Position numbers and translations under genes: made by a program
DNA from: Xanthomonas sp. Leaf148
GTDB lineage: Bacteria; Pseudomonadota; Gammaproteobacteria; Xanthomonadales; Xanthomonadaceae
Assembly (NCBI RefSeq): GCF_001423585.1
Contig: NZ_LMOP01000010.1
Span: forward strand, 134,893-198,892
Direction: 5' to 3'
Length of the DNA: 64,000 nt
In this document: positions 36,238-46,787 of the stretch, one piece after another
Numbering within the stretch: position 1 is the stretch's first letter
How the letters are laid out: the number at the start of each line of letters is the position of its first letter
Notes under the pieces: generated by a model
What the model was told of the DNA's origin: nothing
The model's input: only the letters and a program-made list of their open reading frames with translations
Database searches by the model: none

Positions 36238-37674
36238 TCAGCCGCGCGAAGCCCGATGTCCGCTCATTTCCTGCCCGGCGTTCTTGTCGAAGCGCACATG
36301 CCACCAGGTGGCGCTGAGCGAAATCAGGCTGACCACGCAGAACGCCAGCGAAAAATCGCGTTGCGCCGGTTGGGTGTGATCGCCGGCCAGCATCGCCAGT
36401 TTGAGAATCATCGCGCCGGCACAGACACCCACCGACAGCATTAGCTGCTGCAAGGTGGTGTAAAGGCTGCTGGCGCGGCTCATACGCACGCTGGGCACGT
36501 TTTCGTAGGCGATGGTGTTGTAGGCGGCGAACTGGAACGACATGAAGGCGCCGCAGCACAGCAGCAGGCCGAATATCAGCGCCGGCGGCCAGTCGGGCCG
36601 GAACAGCGCGCACACCATGTAGCCCAGGCTGGCCAGTACGCCGTTGCCGATCAGGCTGTTGCGGTAGCCGAAGCGGCGCAGCAATTGCGGGGTGATGGTG
36701 CGCATCAGCAACGCACCGAGTGCGGTGGCCAGAATCAGCCGCCCGCTGTGCGCAGCGCAGAAACCGAAGCTGATCTGGAACAGCAGCGGCAACAGGAACG
36801 GCTGCGCGCCCTGGGTGATGCGCATCAGCGCACCGCCGATCACCGACAGCCGGAACGAGTCGATGCGCAGCAGGGTCAGGTCCAGCAGCGGTGCCGGGTG
36901 GTGGCGCGCATGCCACAGATATCCCACCGACGCGGCCGTGCCGATGGCCAGCAACCAACTGGCCAAGCCGATGCCGTCCTGCTGGCTGACCATTTCCAGG
37001 CCGAACAACAAGCAACCCAGCGCCATGCCGCACAACACGAAGCCGCGCAGATCGAAGCGTGCCGGTGCGGTGTCGGTAGGAATTTCCGGGATGAAACGGC
37101 GCACCAGCAAAAAGCCGGCAATGCCGATCGGTACGTTGATGTAGAAGATCCAGCGCCAATCCAGATACGACACGAAAAAGCCGCCCAGCGGCGGGCCCAG
37201 CATCGGGCCGATGAAGGCGGGGACAAGCGTCCAGGCCATTGCCGACACCAGATGGCGGCGCTCCACGGTGCGCAGCAGGATCAAGCGCCCGAGCGGGGCC
37301 ATCATCGCGCCGCCGGCGCCTTGCAGTACGCGTGCGGCCACCATGGTGGGCAGGCTGTCGGCTAGCGAACACAGGATCGAGCCGCCCACGAATACCCAGA
37401 TCGAAGCGCCGAACACGCGGCGCAGGCCGAAGCGGTCGGCGATGGCACCGCTGGCCGGGATCAGTACCGCCAGCGCCAGCAGATAGCTGGTCATGGCGAT
37501 GCTCATGGCTGGCGCGGCAACGCCGAAGTCGCGCGCCAGCGTCGGCAGTGCGGTCGCCAGCACCGTGGCGTCCATCTGCTCCATGAAGATGGCGCAGGCC
37601 AGGATCAGCGAAATGATGCGGTAGTCGGGATAACGCGGCGGCGTGACGCCGGCCTCGGACACGCTGGAAGACAT
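36238..37674 (-). CDS. MFS drug efflux transporter, DHA2 (14-span) family
   Basis: A 478-residue major facilitator protein with about 14 membrane spans. It has the family signatures MEQMDATVLATALPTLARDF in span 1, GAIADRFGLRRVF between spans 2 and 3, and the antiporter-type motif C region GPMLGPPLGGFF in span 5, pointing to drug or metabolite export. The frame opens at 37791; the ATG at 37674 (MSSSVSEAGV) precedes span 1 by about 25 residues and is preferred. No regulator or adaptor gene adjoins it. Confidence 0.88.
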   Translation of the reverse strand: MSSSVSEAGVTPPRYPDYRIISLILACAIFMEQMDATVLATALPTLARDFGVAAPAMSIAMTSYLLALAVLIPASGAIADRFGLRRVFGASIWVFVGGSILCSLADSLPTMVAARVLQGAGGAMMAPLGRLILLRTVERRHLVSAMAWTLVPAFIGPMLGPPLGGFFVSYLDWRWIFYINVPIGIAGFLLVRRFIPEIPTDTAPARFDLRGFVLCGMALGCLLFGLEMVSQQDGIGLASWLLAIGTAASVGYLWHARHHPAPLLDLTLLRIDSFRLSVIGGALMRITQGAQPFLLPLLFQISFGFCAAHSGRLILATALGALLMRTITPQLLRRFGYRNSLIGNGVLASLGYMVCALFRPDWPPALIFGLLLCCGAFMSFQFAAYNTIAYENVPSVRMSRASSLYTTLQQLMLSVGVCAGAMILKLAMLAGDHTQPAQRDFSLAFCVVSLISLSATWWHVRFDKNAGQEMSGHRASRG

Positions 37675-38042
37675 CGGACTCTCGGTTGCCGGGCCGTGTC
37701 CACGACGCCTGGAGGCGCCGGATCGGCCCGCGTCGCACGGTGTTGTGCGGCGCAGCATGGGCATTGTCCGCCTGCGTGGCGCACGGTTCAAGCGCGTGGC
37801 GGCAACGCTGCGTGCGGTTGGGAGTGTGGCCGGCGTTGGCTGTGCTGGGGGCGAGCTGCTGGGGCAGGGCGCGTGCGGTCGTCTTCAGTGGATGGAGGAT
37901 GCTCGCCGGAGCGCTGCTTCCTCTCTCGCAGATTGGCCGCGTTCTCGGTCGGAAAGGATGCACCAATGTTCGAGCCGGTCGTGTGGTGGCGCGCGGGATA
38001 GCAACGGCACTGCGTGGAGGCGACAGCTGGGGGCGTGGTGGT
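37675..38042. other. gap upstream of the MFS gene, no gene seen
   Basis: About 370 bases between the MFS start and the tandem repeat. Several short overlapping frames exist on the plus strand, but they lack starts with ribosome-binding sites and have low-complexity translations. It presumably holds the MFS promoter. Confidence 0.4.
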
Positions 38043-38565
38043 GATGGCTGCGTCGTACCCTCATCCGGCGCTTTGCGCCACCTTCTCCCGGTGGGAAAAG
38101 GGAATGCAGGTTTCCGTGCGGGTGGCGGTGGTTGCTAGGCAGCGACAAAGCGACTGGCATAGCGCGCAAAGCAACGCCCAGGTTCATTGGGTGGCGATGG
38201 CTGCGTCGTACCCTCATCCGGCGCTGTGCGCCACCTTCTCCCGGTGGGAGAAGGGAACGTAGGTTTCCGTGCGGGGCGAGGCGGTTGCTAGGCAGCGAGA
38301 AAGTGACTGGCATAGCGTGCAAAGCAACGCCCAGGTTCATTGGATGGCGATGGCTCCGTCGTACCCTCATCCGGCGCTGCGCGCCACCTTCTCCCGGTGG
38401 GAGAAGGGAAGGTAGATTTCCGTGTGGGGCGGGGCGGTTGCTAGGCAGCGACAAAGCAAATGGCATAGCGCGCAAAGCAACGCCTAGGTTCATTGGATGG
38501 CGATGGCTGCGTCGTACCCTCATTCGGCGCTGCGCGCCACCTTCTCCCGGTGGGAGAAGGGAAGT
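38043..38565. repeat. 153-bp tandem repeat carrying a dispersed palindrome
   Basis: Four copies begin with gatggct(g/c)cgtcgtaccc at 38043, 38196, 38349 and 38502, exactly 153 bases apart; the last is truncated. Each contains catc/ttcggcgctg.gcgccacc followed by ttctcccggtgggagaaggg, the same palindrome as at 1-32 and 62291-62342. Long frames through it are an artefact of 153 being divisible by three. Confidence 0.92.
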
Positions 38566-38597
38566 GATATGCATGCCGACCATGCTGCGATGGCCGG

Positions 38598-38684
38598 CAC
38601 CAAGCACCAAGCACCAAGTAACAAGCAACAAGCAACAAGCACCAAGTAACAAGTAACAAGTAACAAGCACCAACTAACAAGCAC
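38598..38684. repeat. heptanucleotide tandem repeat
   Basis: About twelve copies of a caag(c/t)a(c/a) heptamer (caagcac, caagtaa, caagcaa), 33 bases downstream of the response-regulator stop. Such short repeats change copy number easily. Confidence 0.85.
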
Positions 38685-38717
38685 TGTGCAGCCCGCAGCG
38701 CTTCCTAAAGTGTGGGA

Positions 38718-39710
<993 letters not shown>

Positions 39711-39745
39711 GGGGGAATCCTTGCAGACGGCACGGGAGATCGCCG

Positions 39746-42700
39746 TCAGCGTGGGTGGGTGGCTTGCCAGTCGTGCAGGGTGGCCTGCGCGCGGCGGAAG
39801 TCGAAGTCCTCCACGGCGCGTTGCAGTTCTTCCTGCAACGCAGGCGGCAGGTGCGGTGCGCAGATCAGCAGCGCGTGGTCGATCTTGTCGGCGTCGTCGG
39901 TGGAAAGAGCCACCTCCAGGATCTGCAGGCTGCCGGCGTCCAGCGCGACTGCGTCGTCGTTGGCCGCTGCAGTGGTTTCGTCGTCTTGCAAAAAGACGCC
40001 AATCGCCTCGGCGGTACGCTGCATCACATCCTTGAGCGAAATCAACGAGGCGGTGATGTCTTGACCATCTTCGATACGCGTTTCCAGATCGCTTGCAGCA
40101 CCGGCCAGTGCCGGCAGCGCCAGCGAGCCCGCCGCACCACGCAACTTGTGCGCCATTGCGCCGATGGCAGGCAGTTCGTTGCGGCGCAGGTGTTCGGCCG
40201 CGACTTCGGCCGGGTCCGGGTTGTCGCGCAGCAGCTTGCTCAGGTAACGCGCGTACGGCTCGCGGTCGCGCCACAGGCTGCGCGCGCGCGCGGCGTCCAG
40301 TAGCTCGGGATCGTCGTGCTGCCACTCGGGGCCGGCCGCCAGTTCGGTTTCGTGCGGCAGCGATGGAATGCGCTTCATCCCGGGATGCATGAAGTGACGA
40401 ATGGCGGTGACCAGTTCCTCGACATTGAAGGGCTTGGCGATAAAACCGTTCATGCCCGCTTCCAGCGCTTTTTCCTGTTGCGGGCGGAATGCGCCAGCGG
40501 TCAGCGCGATCACCGGCAGGCTGGCCAGGGCAGGGATCTGCCGCAGCCGGCGAGTAGCTTCGTAGCCGTCCACCACCGGCATCTGCACATCCATCAACAC
40601 CAGATGAAACAGATCCGGCGCGCGCTTGAGGGTGTTGACCGCCTGCTCGCCATCGTGGGCGACGGTGACCATGGCGCCTTCGCCCTCAAGAATGCGCTGC
40701 GCCACCTCGCAGTTGATCTCGCTGTCGTCGACCAGCAACAGGTGCGTGCCCTCCAGCCGCCGTGCCACGAAGGTGGGCGTGACCGGACGTGCACCGGGGC
40801 GCTCGTCGACCAGCTGTTCCACCAGACGATGCAATGCCGCGCTGGTCACCGGCTTGGTCATCACCGCGTCCAGATCCTGTTGCTCGGGATGCTGTTCCAG
40901 CAGACGTCGCTCGTAGGCGGTGACCATGACGATCACCGGATGCGGACCAGGGGCGGCACGTGCGCGGATTTCGCGCGCGATCGCCACGCCATCGATGTCG
41001 GGCATGCGCCAGTCGAGCAGGAAAATGTCGTAGGGCTCGCTGGCCTGTTCGATCGCCTGCAGCGCGGCCTGGCCGCTGGCCACTGCATCCACGCGCCAGC
41101 CCAGGTCGGTGGTGATCCGCACCAGATTGCTGAGCGCGGCATCGTGGTCGTCGGCGATCAGCACGCGCGGCATCGCTTCCGGCGGTAGCGCCGGCAGGTC
41201 TTGCTGCGCCTTGGGTGGCGCGGCCTTCTCCAGGGTCACCACGAAATAGAACTCGCTGCCGCGGCCGGGCACGCTTTCCACTTCCAGCTCGCCGCCCATC
41301 AGTTCGATCAGCCGTCGGCTGATGGTCAGGCCCAGACCGCTGCCGCCATAGCGTCGGCTGGTCGAGGTGTCGGCCTGCAGAAACGGCGAGAAGATCAGGC
41401 TCTGCTTTTCCTTGGAAATGCCGATGCCGGTGTCGCGCACGGAGAACAGCAGCTTGACCTTGTTGGGATCGCCGCTGGGGAAGCGCCGCACCGACAGCAC
41501 CACTTCGCCCTGCTCGGTGAACTTGATCGCGTTGCCGACCAGATTGACCAGCACCTGGTTGATGCGCAGCGCATCGCCCAGCAGCCAGCGGCTGTCGCGC
41601 GGCAACGGCTCGACAATCATCTCCACCGGTTTGGCGCTGAGCGAGGAGCGCATCAGGTCGGCGATATTGTCGAACAACTGGTTGAGATCGAACGGCGCGC
41701 GTTCCAGGTCGATGCGCCCGGCCTCGATCTTGGAGAAGTCCAGGATGTCGTTGATGATTTCCAGCAAGGTACGTGCGGAGCGATCGATCTTGGTGACCAT
41801 GTCCTGCGCCGCGCCAGGAAGCTCGCTGCGCTGAAGCAGATACAACATGCCCAGGATGGCATTCATCGGGGTGCGGATTTCGTGGCTCATGTTGGCCAGG
41901 AAATCGGACTTGGACTGATTGGCGCTCTTGGCGGCATCCATTGCCAGACGCAGCTGTTTTTCGTGCAGTTTTTGCTCGGTGAGATCCACCGCAACGCCGA
42001 GGTAACCGATCACCTGGTCATTGTCGTCGCGCAATGTGCTCAGGGTCAGCAGCACCGGCAGGCGGCGGCCGTCGTAACCGACATAGGTCCACTCGCTGGT
42101 ATCGCTGCGGCCGAGGCTGGTGAGCGCAGCCACCGCTTCCAGCGTGTGCGCCACCGGCACCCCGGTCTGCTCGGAGAGCAGATGCGCACGGTCCTGCAGT
42201 TCTTCCGGTTCGACGAACTGGCTGGCCTTGCGCCGGCCGATCACATCCTCTGCGTTATAGCCGAGCAGCTTTTCTGCGGCGCGATTGAACAGCGTGACAA
42301 ATCCACTGGAGTCGGTGGCGATGATGGCGTAACCGGCATGCGCCAGAATCGCGCGCTGCAAGACCGAGAACTTCACCAGCTCGCTGGTGCGCTCGGCCAC
42401 CTGATGTTCGAGCGAGGCATTGAGGTCGACGATGCGTTGATGCGACCGTACCCGCTCTGAGATATCGCGGAAAAAATGCGAGTGACCGCTAAGCGTGCCA
42501 TCCGGTTCGATGATGGGTGCCTTGCTCGCCAGCACATGCACGTGATGGCCATCGCGGTGGCGCATGCTCTGTGCGGCCGAGGCATTGGTCGGGTACGCTT
42601 CATCGGCGTGCTCGATCTGCGGCATCGCATACGGTTGCGGCGACAGCAGCAGCGTCAGGTCCTGGTCGATCGCCTCCTCGGCGGTGTAACCGAACATCGC

Positions 42701-43840
42701 TTCTGCGGCCGGGTTCCAGTGGGTGATGCGGCCATCCGGAGTTTCGGCCACGATGGCTTCGCTGGAATGGCTGACCAGCGCGGCCAGCTCCATCTGTTTG
42801 CGCAACACCTCTTCGCGGCGCAGCCCGTTGCTGAAGTACAGCCCCAGCAGTGCGGCAAACAGGGAGGACGCTGCCATGACCAGGCCGCCCACCAGCCAAG
42901 GCGAGGTCTGGTTGAGCGACGCCACAAAGCTGGCCGTGGGGTGGGCGGTGACGATCCAGGTGCGCCCGTAGATGGGCAACAGCTGCACCACCGGCCGCCA
43001 GCGCGCGCTGTCGCCGGCCGGAGTGCCGCTGCGATAAAAGTTATGGGTCGGCTCGTTGCGATCGGACAGATCCAGCGCCACATCGTCGCGTTCGCCCAAT
43101 GCGCTTTTCACCATCTGCTCGACGCTGAAAGGCGCATACACCCAGCCGTTGGTGGCAGCCATGCGTTGCTGTGGCGTTTGCAGCGGCATGCCTTCGCGAT
43201 ACACCGGCAGCAAGACCAGAAAGCCGCTCTCGTTGGGCACGCGATAGCCCGACAGCGAGACCGGTGAGGTCATGATCGGCTCGCCGCTGCGTGCGGCCTG
43301 CAATGCGGCGGCGCGACGGCGCGGTTCGGATGCGATATCCAGACCGATGGGGCGATTGCCCGACGACTCGGGTTCGAAGTACAGCACGATGTAACGTTCG
43401 CCATCCCACGGCGCCAGCAAGCGGCGGTGGATATCCGGTGCTCCGTCGGCGCGCGCGGTCTGCAAGAACGCGTCCTCGTCGGCAGGCGCGACCCGATGGA
43501 TGTAGCCGTAGCCCAGCACGCCGGGAAACTCGCGCGCGTAATCGCGCGAGCGGCTGTACAGGGTGAAGCGATCTCGACTGATGACCTCGCTGCCGGCACC
43601 AATCACCGCACCGCGCGCGCCGCGCAAGCCGTGCTCGAAGGTGTACATACGTTCGCTGATATTGCGGGCGAGGCTGCGCACGACATACTGAAAGCGTTGC
43701 TCGCGCTCGAGCTCGTTATGCCGCTGCAGCCAGACCCCCGTGACGATGGCGGCGATCAAACCTGCGGTAAGGATCAGCAGTGCGCTGATAAAGACGCGGC
43801 GCCCGTATTTCCTGCGCAGATCCCAGCGGCCATTCGGCAT
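39746..43840 (-). CDS. hybrid sensor histidine kinase with CHASE, PAS, REC and HPt domains
   Basis: A 1364-residue membrane kinase. Order: membrane span about 17-38; extracytoplasmic CHASE-type sensor about 75-300; second span about 314-336; PAS about 350-465 and 490-620; HisKA with phospho-His653 in ANMSHEIRTPMN; ATPase with N-box NLVGNAIKF and G-box DTGIGI and GGSGLGL; receivers with Asp943 and Asp1084; and C-terminal HPt with His1231 in MAHKLRGAAG. All phosphorelay residues are present. It precedes an HD-GYP regulator, so an external signal probably lowers cyclic-di-GMP. Confidence 0.94.
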   Translation of the reverse strand: MPNGRWDLRRKYGRRVFISALLILTAGLIAAIVTGVWLQRHNELEREQRFQYVVRSLARNISERMYTFEHGLRGARGAVIGAGSEVISRDRFTLYSRSRDYAREFPGVLGYGYIHRVAPADEDAFLQTARADGAPDIHRRLLAPWDGERYIVLYFEPESSGNRPIGLDIASEPRRRAAALQAARSGEPIMTSPVSLSGYRVPNESGFLVLLPVYREGMPLQTPQQRMAATNGWVYAPFSVEQMVKSALGERDDVALDLSDRNEPTHNFYRSGTPAGDSARWRPVVQLLPIYGRTWIVTAHPTASFVASLNQTSPWLVGGLVMAASSLFAALLGLYFSNGLRREEVLRKQMELAALVSHSSEAIVAETPDGRITHWNPAAEAMFGYTAEEAIDQDLTLLLSPQPYAMPQIEHADEAYPTNASAAQSMRHRDGHHVHVLASKAPIIEPDGTLSGHSHFFRDISERVRSHQRIVDLNASLEHQVAERTSELVKFSVLQRAILAHAGYAIIATDSSGFVTLFNRAAEKLLGYNAEDVIGRRKASQFVEPEELQDRAHLLSEQTGVPVAHTLEAVAALTSLGRSDTSEWTYVGYDGRRLPVLLTLSTLRDDNDQVIGYLGVAVDLTEQKLHEKQLRLAMDAAKSANQSKSDFLANMSHEIRTPMNAILGMLYLLQRSELPGAAQDMVTKIDRSARTLLEIINDILDFSKIEAGRIDLERAPFDLNQLFDNIADLMRSSLSAKPVEMIVEPLPRDSRWLLGDALRINQVLVNLVGNAIKFTEQGEVVLSVRRFPSGDPNKVKLLFSVRDTGIGISKEKQSLIFSPFLQADTSTSRRYGGSGLGLTISRRLIELMGGELEVESVPGRGSEFYFVVTLEKAAPPKAQQDLPALPPEAMPRVLIADDHDAALSNLVRITTDLGWRVDAVASGQAALQAIEQASEPYDIFLLDWRMPDIDGVAIAREIRARAAPGPHPVIVMVTAYERRLLEQHPEQQDLDAVMTKPVTSAALHRLVEQLVDERPGARPVTPTFVARRLEGTHLLLVDDSEINCEVAQRILEGEGAMVTVAHDGEQAVNTLKRAPDLFHLVLMDVQMPVVDGYEATRRLRQIPALASLPVIALTAGAFRPQQEKALEAGMNGFIAKPFNVEELVTAIRHFMHPGMKRIPSLPHETELAAGPEWQHDDPELLDAARARSLWRDREPYARYLSKLLRDNPDPAEVAAEHLRRNELPAIGAMAHKLRGAAGSLALPALAGAASDLETRIEDGQDITASLISLKDVMQRTAEAIGVFLQDDETTAAANDDAVALDAGSLQILEVALSTDDADKIDHALLICAPHLPPALQEELQRAVEDFDFRRAQATLHDWQATHPR

Positions 43841-43991
43841 TTTCGTTCCTTCGCCTTGCCTGTTGCGTGCCCAGTGTCCTGGCCGACGGCAACGTCGACC
43901 TCGCGGTACCGCCTGACGATTATCCGGCTGCGTGCAGTCTCCCCAGTTGCTGCACGCTAGCCTGTTGGGCGATCAACGTCATCTCAGTGCA

Positions 43992-45296
43992 TCAGAACGA
44001 TAGCCAAATCGATAATGCATGAAGCGCAAGGCCGATCAATCCACCGACCAACGTGCCGTTGAAGCGAATGTATTGCAGATCGCGTCCGACACCCAATTCC
44101 AATTGTTCGACGAGGTGACGTTCGTCCCAACTTTTCACTGTCGATGCAATGTGCTCGGTGACCGATGCGCGCAGGCGCGTGGTGAGTTTGTCGGCTGCCT
44201 GCAGCATATGCTGGTTGAGTGCGTCGCGCAGTGACGGATCTTGCGACAACGCCTGGCCGAGCGATTGCATGGAGCGCTCCATGTGCGCAGCCATCGACGA
44301 CTCTTCACGCGCCAGATCGTTGCGCAGCGCATCGCGGATCTCGCCCCACAGGCCTTGCACGTATTCCTGCAGCGCGGGATGTTGGATGGCACGTTGCTTG
44401 AGTTCTTCTACACGCGCAGCCATTTCCGGTTCGTCACGCAGGCGCGCGATGTAGCCTTGCAGCCACGCTTCATAGTCGAGCCTGATTGGATGCTCGGGCG
44501 TCTTGAGAATGTCCTGGAGTTCTTCGATGGCCGCACGCGCCATGCGGTCGGCCAGACTGTCGCCGATCTCTTCGATCGGCTTGATCCAGTTCACTGTGCC
44601 GACCAGCTTGGGCCATTCGCGGCGCGCATACCGCACGATCAATGCAGACGCGCGCGTCTTGACCTGTTCCTGGTCCAGCCATTCGCCCAACCGCAGCAGC
44701 ACTTCGTCGAGCAATTTCTGATGGCGCCCGTCGGTGGTGAGCAGCGCCATCACATCGCCGACGGTCGCGGCAGCATTCCACTTGCGCAGGCGGTCCACCA
44801 CGAAGCGCTGGATGGCGCTGCGCACGGCAGCTTCGTCTAATAGCTCAAGCGCCTGCAACATCCAGCCGCGTGCCATCTGCGCGAGCATGCGCGACTGCTC
44901 GGGTTTGGCCAGCCATTCGCCGAGGCGGCTGGCGGGGTCGAACACGCGCAGCTTTTCCATCAACGCAGCGGGCGCAAGGAACTGATCGCGCACGAATACC
45001 GCCAGCCCATCCGCCAGCCGCTCCTTGCCGCGCGGCAGGATGGCGGTGTGCGGGATCGGCAAGCCCATCGGACGGCGAAACAGCGCCACCACCGCAAACC
45101 AGTCGGCCAGTGCGCCCACGGTCGCCGCCTCGCAGAAGGCCGACACCCACGCCCAGATGCCTTGCTCGCCCATCAGGTGACTGACGATAAAGCCGGCAAA
45201 CATCGCCAGCAGCAAGGCCACCGCCAACAGCTTCATGCGCTGTAGCTGGGCACGACGGGGATCGATGGGGCGGGGAGCGCTGAGACTGGGTTCCAT
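43992..45296 (-). CDS. DUF445 family membrane protein
   Basis: A 434-residue protein of the DUF445/YjiN type. Two N-terminal membrane segments (about residues 22-44 and 52-75; LLAVALLLAMFAGFIVSHLM, EAATVGALADWFAVVALF) are followed by a long helical cytoplasmic or periplasmic region and a final hydrophobic segment (GGLIGLALHALSIWL). The GALADWFAVVALFRRPMGLPIPHTAI motif is the family hallmark. The biochemical role of the family is not established. It stands alone, ending 151 bases before the kinase start on the same strand. Confidence 0.9.
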   Translation of the reverse strand: MEPSLSAPRPIDPRRAQLQRMKLLAVALLLAMFAGFIVSHLMGEQGIWAWVSAFCEAATVGALADWFAVVALFRRPMGLPIPHTAILPRGKERLADGLAVFVRDQFLAPAALMEKLRVFDPASRLGEWLAKPEQSRMLAQMARGWMLQALELLDEAAVRSAIQRFVVDRLRKWNAAATVGDVMALLTTDGRHQKLLDEVLLRLGEWLDQEQVKTRASALIVRYARREWPKLVGTVNWIKPIEEIGDSLADRMARAAIEELQDILKTPEHPIRLDYEAWLQGYIARLRDEPEMAARVEELKQRAIQHPALQEYVQGLWGEIRDALRNDLAREESSMAAHMERSMQSLGQALSQDPSLRDALNQHMLQAADKLTTRLRASVTEHIASTVKSWDERHLVEQLELGVGRDLQYIRFNGTLVGGLIGLALHALSIWLSF

Positions 45297-45397
45297 CCGC
45301 GAAGTGTACCCAGTCGTTTGACCAGGGCATGTCCACGGCAGGTGGGCGACGTCGCGGGCGGCTGCCGGTGGCCGCGCCTTCGGTGCCCGTGCTCCAG

Positions 45398-45690
45398 CTG
45401 CGCTTGCAACTGTGCGACCAAGCGTCTGTTGCCGTCGTAGGAGCGCACCCGGGCGCGACGGGCTTTATCGGGACTGCCCGTCGCGCCCAGGTGCGCTCCT
45501 ACGGGATGGCTGTTAGTTAGCGGGTGCGTGCTCTCGGCCGCACAGATGCTATGGCTGCTCTTGCAACGGTGCGACCAAGCGTCTGTTGCCGTCGTAGGAG
45601 CGCACCCGGGCGCGACAGGCTTTCCTGGGAACGCCCATTGCGCCCAGGTGCGCTCCTACGTGATGGCTGTTGGCGAGTGGATGCGCGGAC
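45398..45690. repeat. tandem 157-base repeat with two inverted REP pairs
   Basis: Two REP pairs (45437-45502 and 45594-45659) of the same family as 19434-20035 sit in two tandem copies of a unit of about 157 bases (ttgcaac(t/g)gtgcgaccaagcg...). The left end also repeats ctccagctgcgcttgcaa, which is the 3' end of the ParB-like gene (complement at 45705-45722). The unit therefore arose by copying the gene's end together with the REP. No gene is seen between 45297 and 45690. Confidence 0.8.
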
Positions 45691-46545
45691 TCAGCCGCGC
45701 AGGCGCTCCAGCTGCGCTTGCAATGCGGTCACCTTGGACTGCAGTGCGACGTTTTCGTTTTCCAGTTCGGTGACGCGGCGCTGCAAGGCCTTGACGTCGC
45801 GGCGCTCGGCTTCGCCGCCTTCGGCCTCGTCGGCCTTGGGTTTGCGCTTGGCGTCGCGCACGCGCTTGGCGGCCTGTTTGAGTTCGGCCTTACCGGCCTG
45901 CGCGGCGGCGCGTTGTTCGTCTTCCGACAGCGTGGCCACGGCGGCTGCGGCGCTGATCGAGATCTCGCCGGCCTTCACTGCCTGCACCACTTCCGGCGCG
46001 GCCTGTTTGTGGATGCGCTCGATCATCACCACCTGATTGCTGCTCAGGCGTGCTTCGCGTGCCAGCTCGGCGCGGCTCACCGGGGTGGAGGTTTCCTCCC
46101 ACGGCGGGCTGTCGGTGTCGTCGCTCGCGCGGGCTGCGCTGTCGTCGAGGCCGGTATCGGCCTGTGCGTCATCCACCACCGGCGCCTCGGCGGCGGCATC
46201 GGCCTCGCGCTGGGTGCGCTGGCGGGCGGCGAGGATCTCGCGCTTGCGCAGCGCCAGCACGCCACGCTGGAAGTCGGACACGCTGCGCCGGCCAAGGTGC
46301 TGCTCGATCATCCACAGGTGCACGTCCTGCATCGACTGGAAGCGCGGGTTCTGCACGGTCTGGAACGGCAGGCCGTGCTTCTGGCAGAGGCCGTAGCGGT
46401 TGTGGCCGTCCACCAGCACATCGCCCCACAACACCAAGGCATCGCGACAGCCTTCGGCCAGCAGGCTGCGCTCCAGCGCCTCGTGCTCGTCGGGTGTCAG
46501 CGGGTCGATGTAGGCCTTGAGTTCTTCTTTGACAACGATGTTCAT
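45691..46545 (-). CDS. orphan ParB/KorB-like protein
   Basis: A 284-residue protein with a ParB-type N-terminal nuclease/CTP-binding-like domain (LTPDEHEALERSLLAEGCRD, LVLWGDVLVDGHNRYGLC), a predicted helix-turn-helix region in the middle (SRAELAREARLSSNQVVMIE) and a C-terminal coiled coil (residues about 240-282). It resembles plasmid partition-related proteins, but no parA and no parS-like repeats adjoin it. The ATG at 46545 starts the conserved region; the frame continues upstream without conservation. It could be a chromosomal DNA-binding regulator or a plasmid relic. Confidence 0.8.
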   Translation of the reverse strand: MNIVVKEELKAYIDPLTPDEHEALERSLLAEGCRDALVLWGDVLVDGHNRYGLCQKHGLPFQTVQNPRFQSMQDVHLWMIEQHLGRRSVSDFQRGVLALRKREILAARQRTQREADAAAEAPVVDDAQADTGLDDSAARASDDTDSPPWEETSTPVSRAELAREARLSSNQVVMIERIHKQAAPEVVQAVKAGEISISAAAAVATLSEDEQRAAAQAGKAELKQAAKRVRDAKRKPKADEAEGGEAERRDVKALQRRVTELENENVALQSKVTALQAQLERLRG

Positions 46546-46787
46546 GGGGCAACTGCGGGGGGAGTGCGGGGCCGGCATTGTAGAGAGCCTGCTCCGGCTT
46601 TGCGCGCTTGACGTGGTGCCCGCGCCCGTGACACGCGAGCGCCGTCGTGGAACGGCCACGCGCGCCGTCACCGGCTTTCTTCAGGCGAGCGGCGCGTACG
46701 GCGGGAGCCGACGCGATGAAGCCCATGCAGCGCGCGGCCAGGGCCCGCGTGCCTCTGCCTGCAACGCACCCATGCCGCCGGCCGCGC

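Noticed and set aside
38132-38673. Long open frames with repeated peptides (ALCATFSRWEKG type)
   Set aside because: They are produced by a 153-base tandem repeat whose length is a multiple of three; there is no start context or domain.
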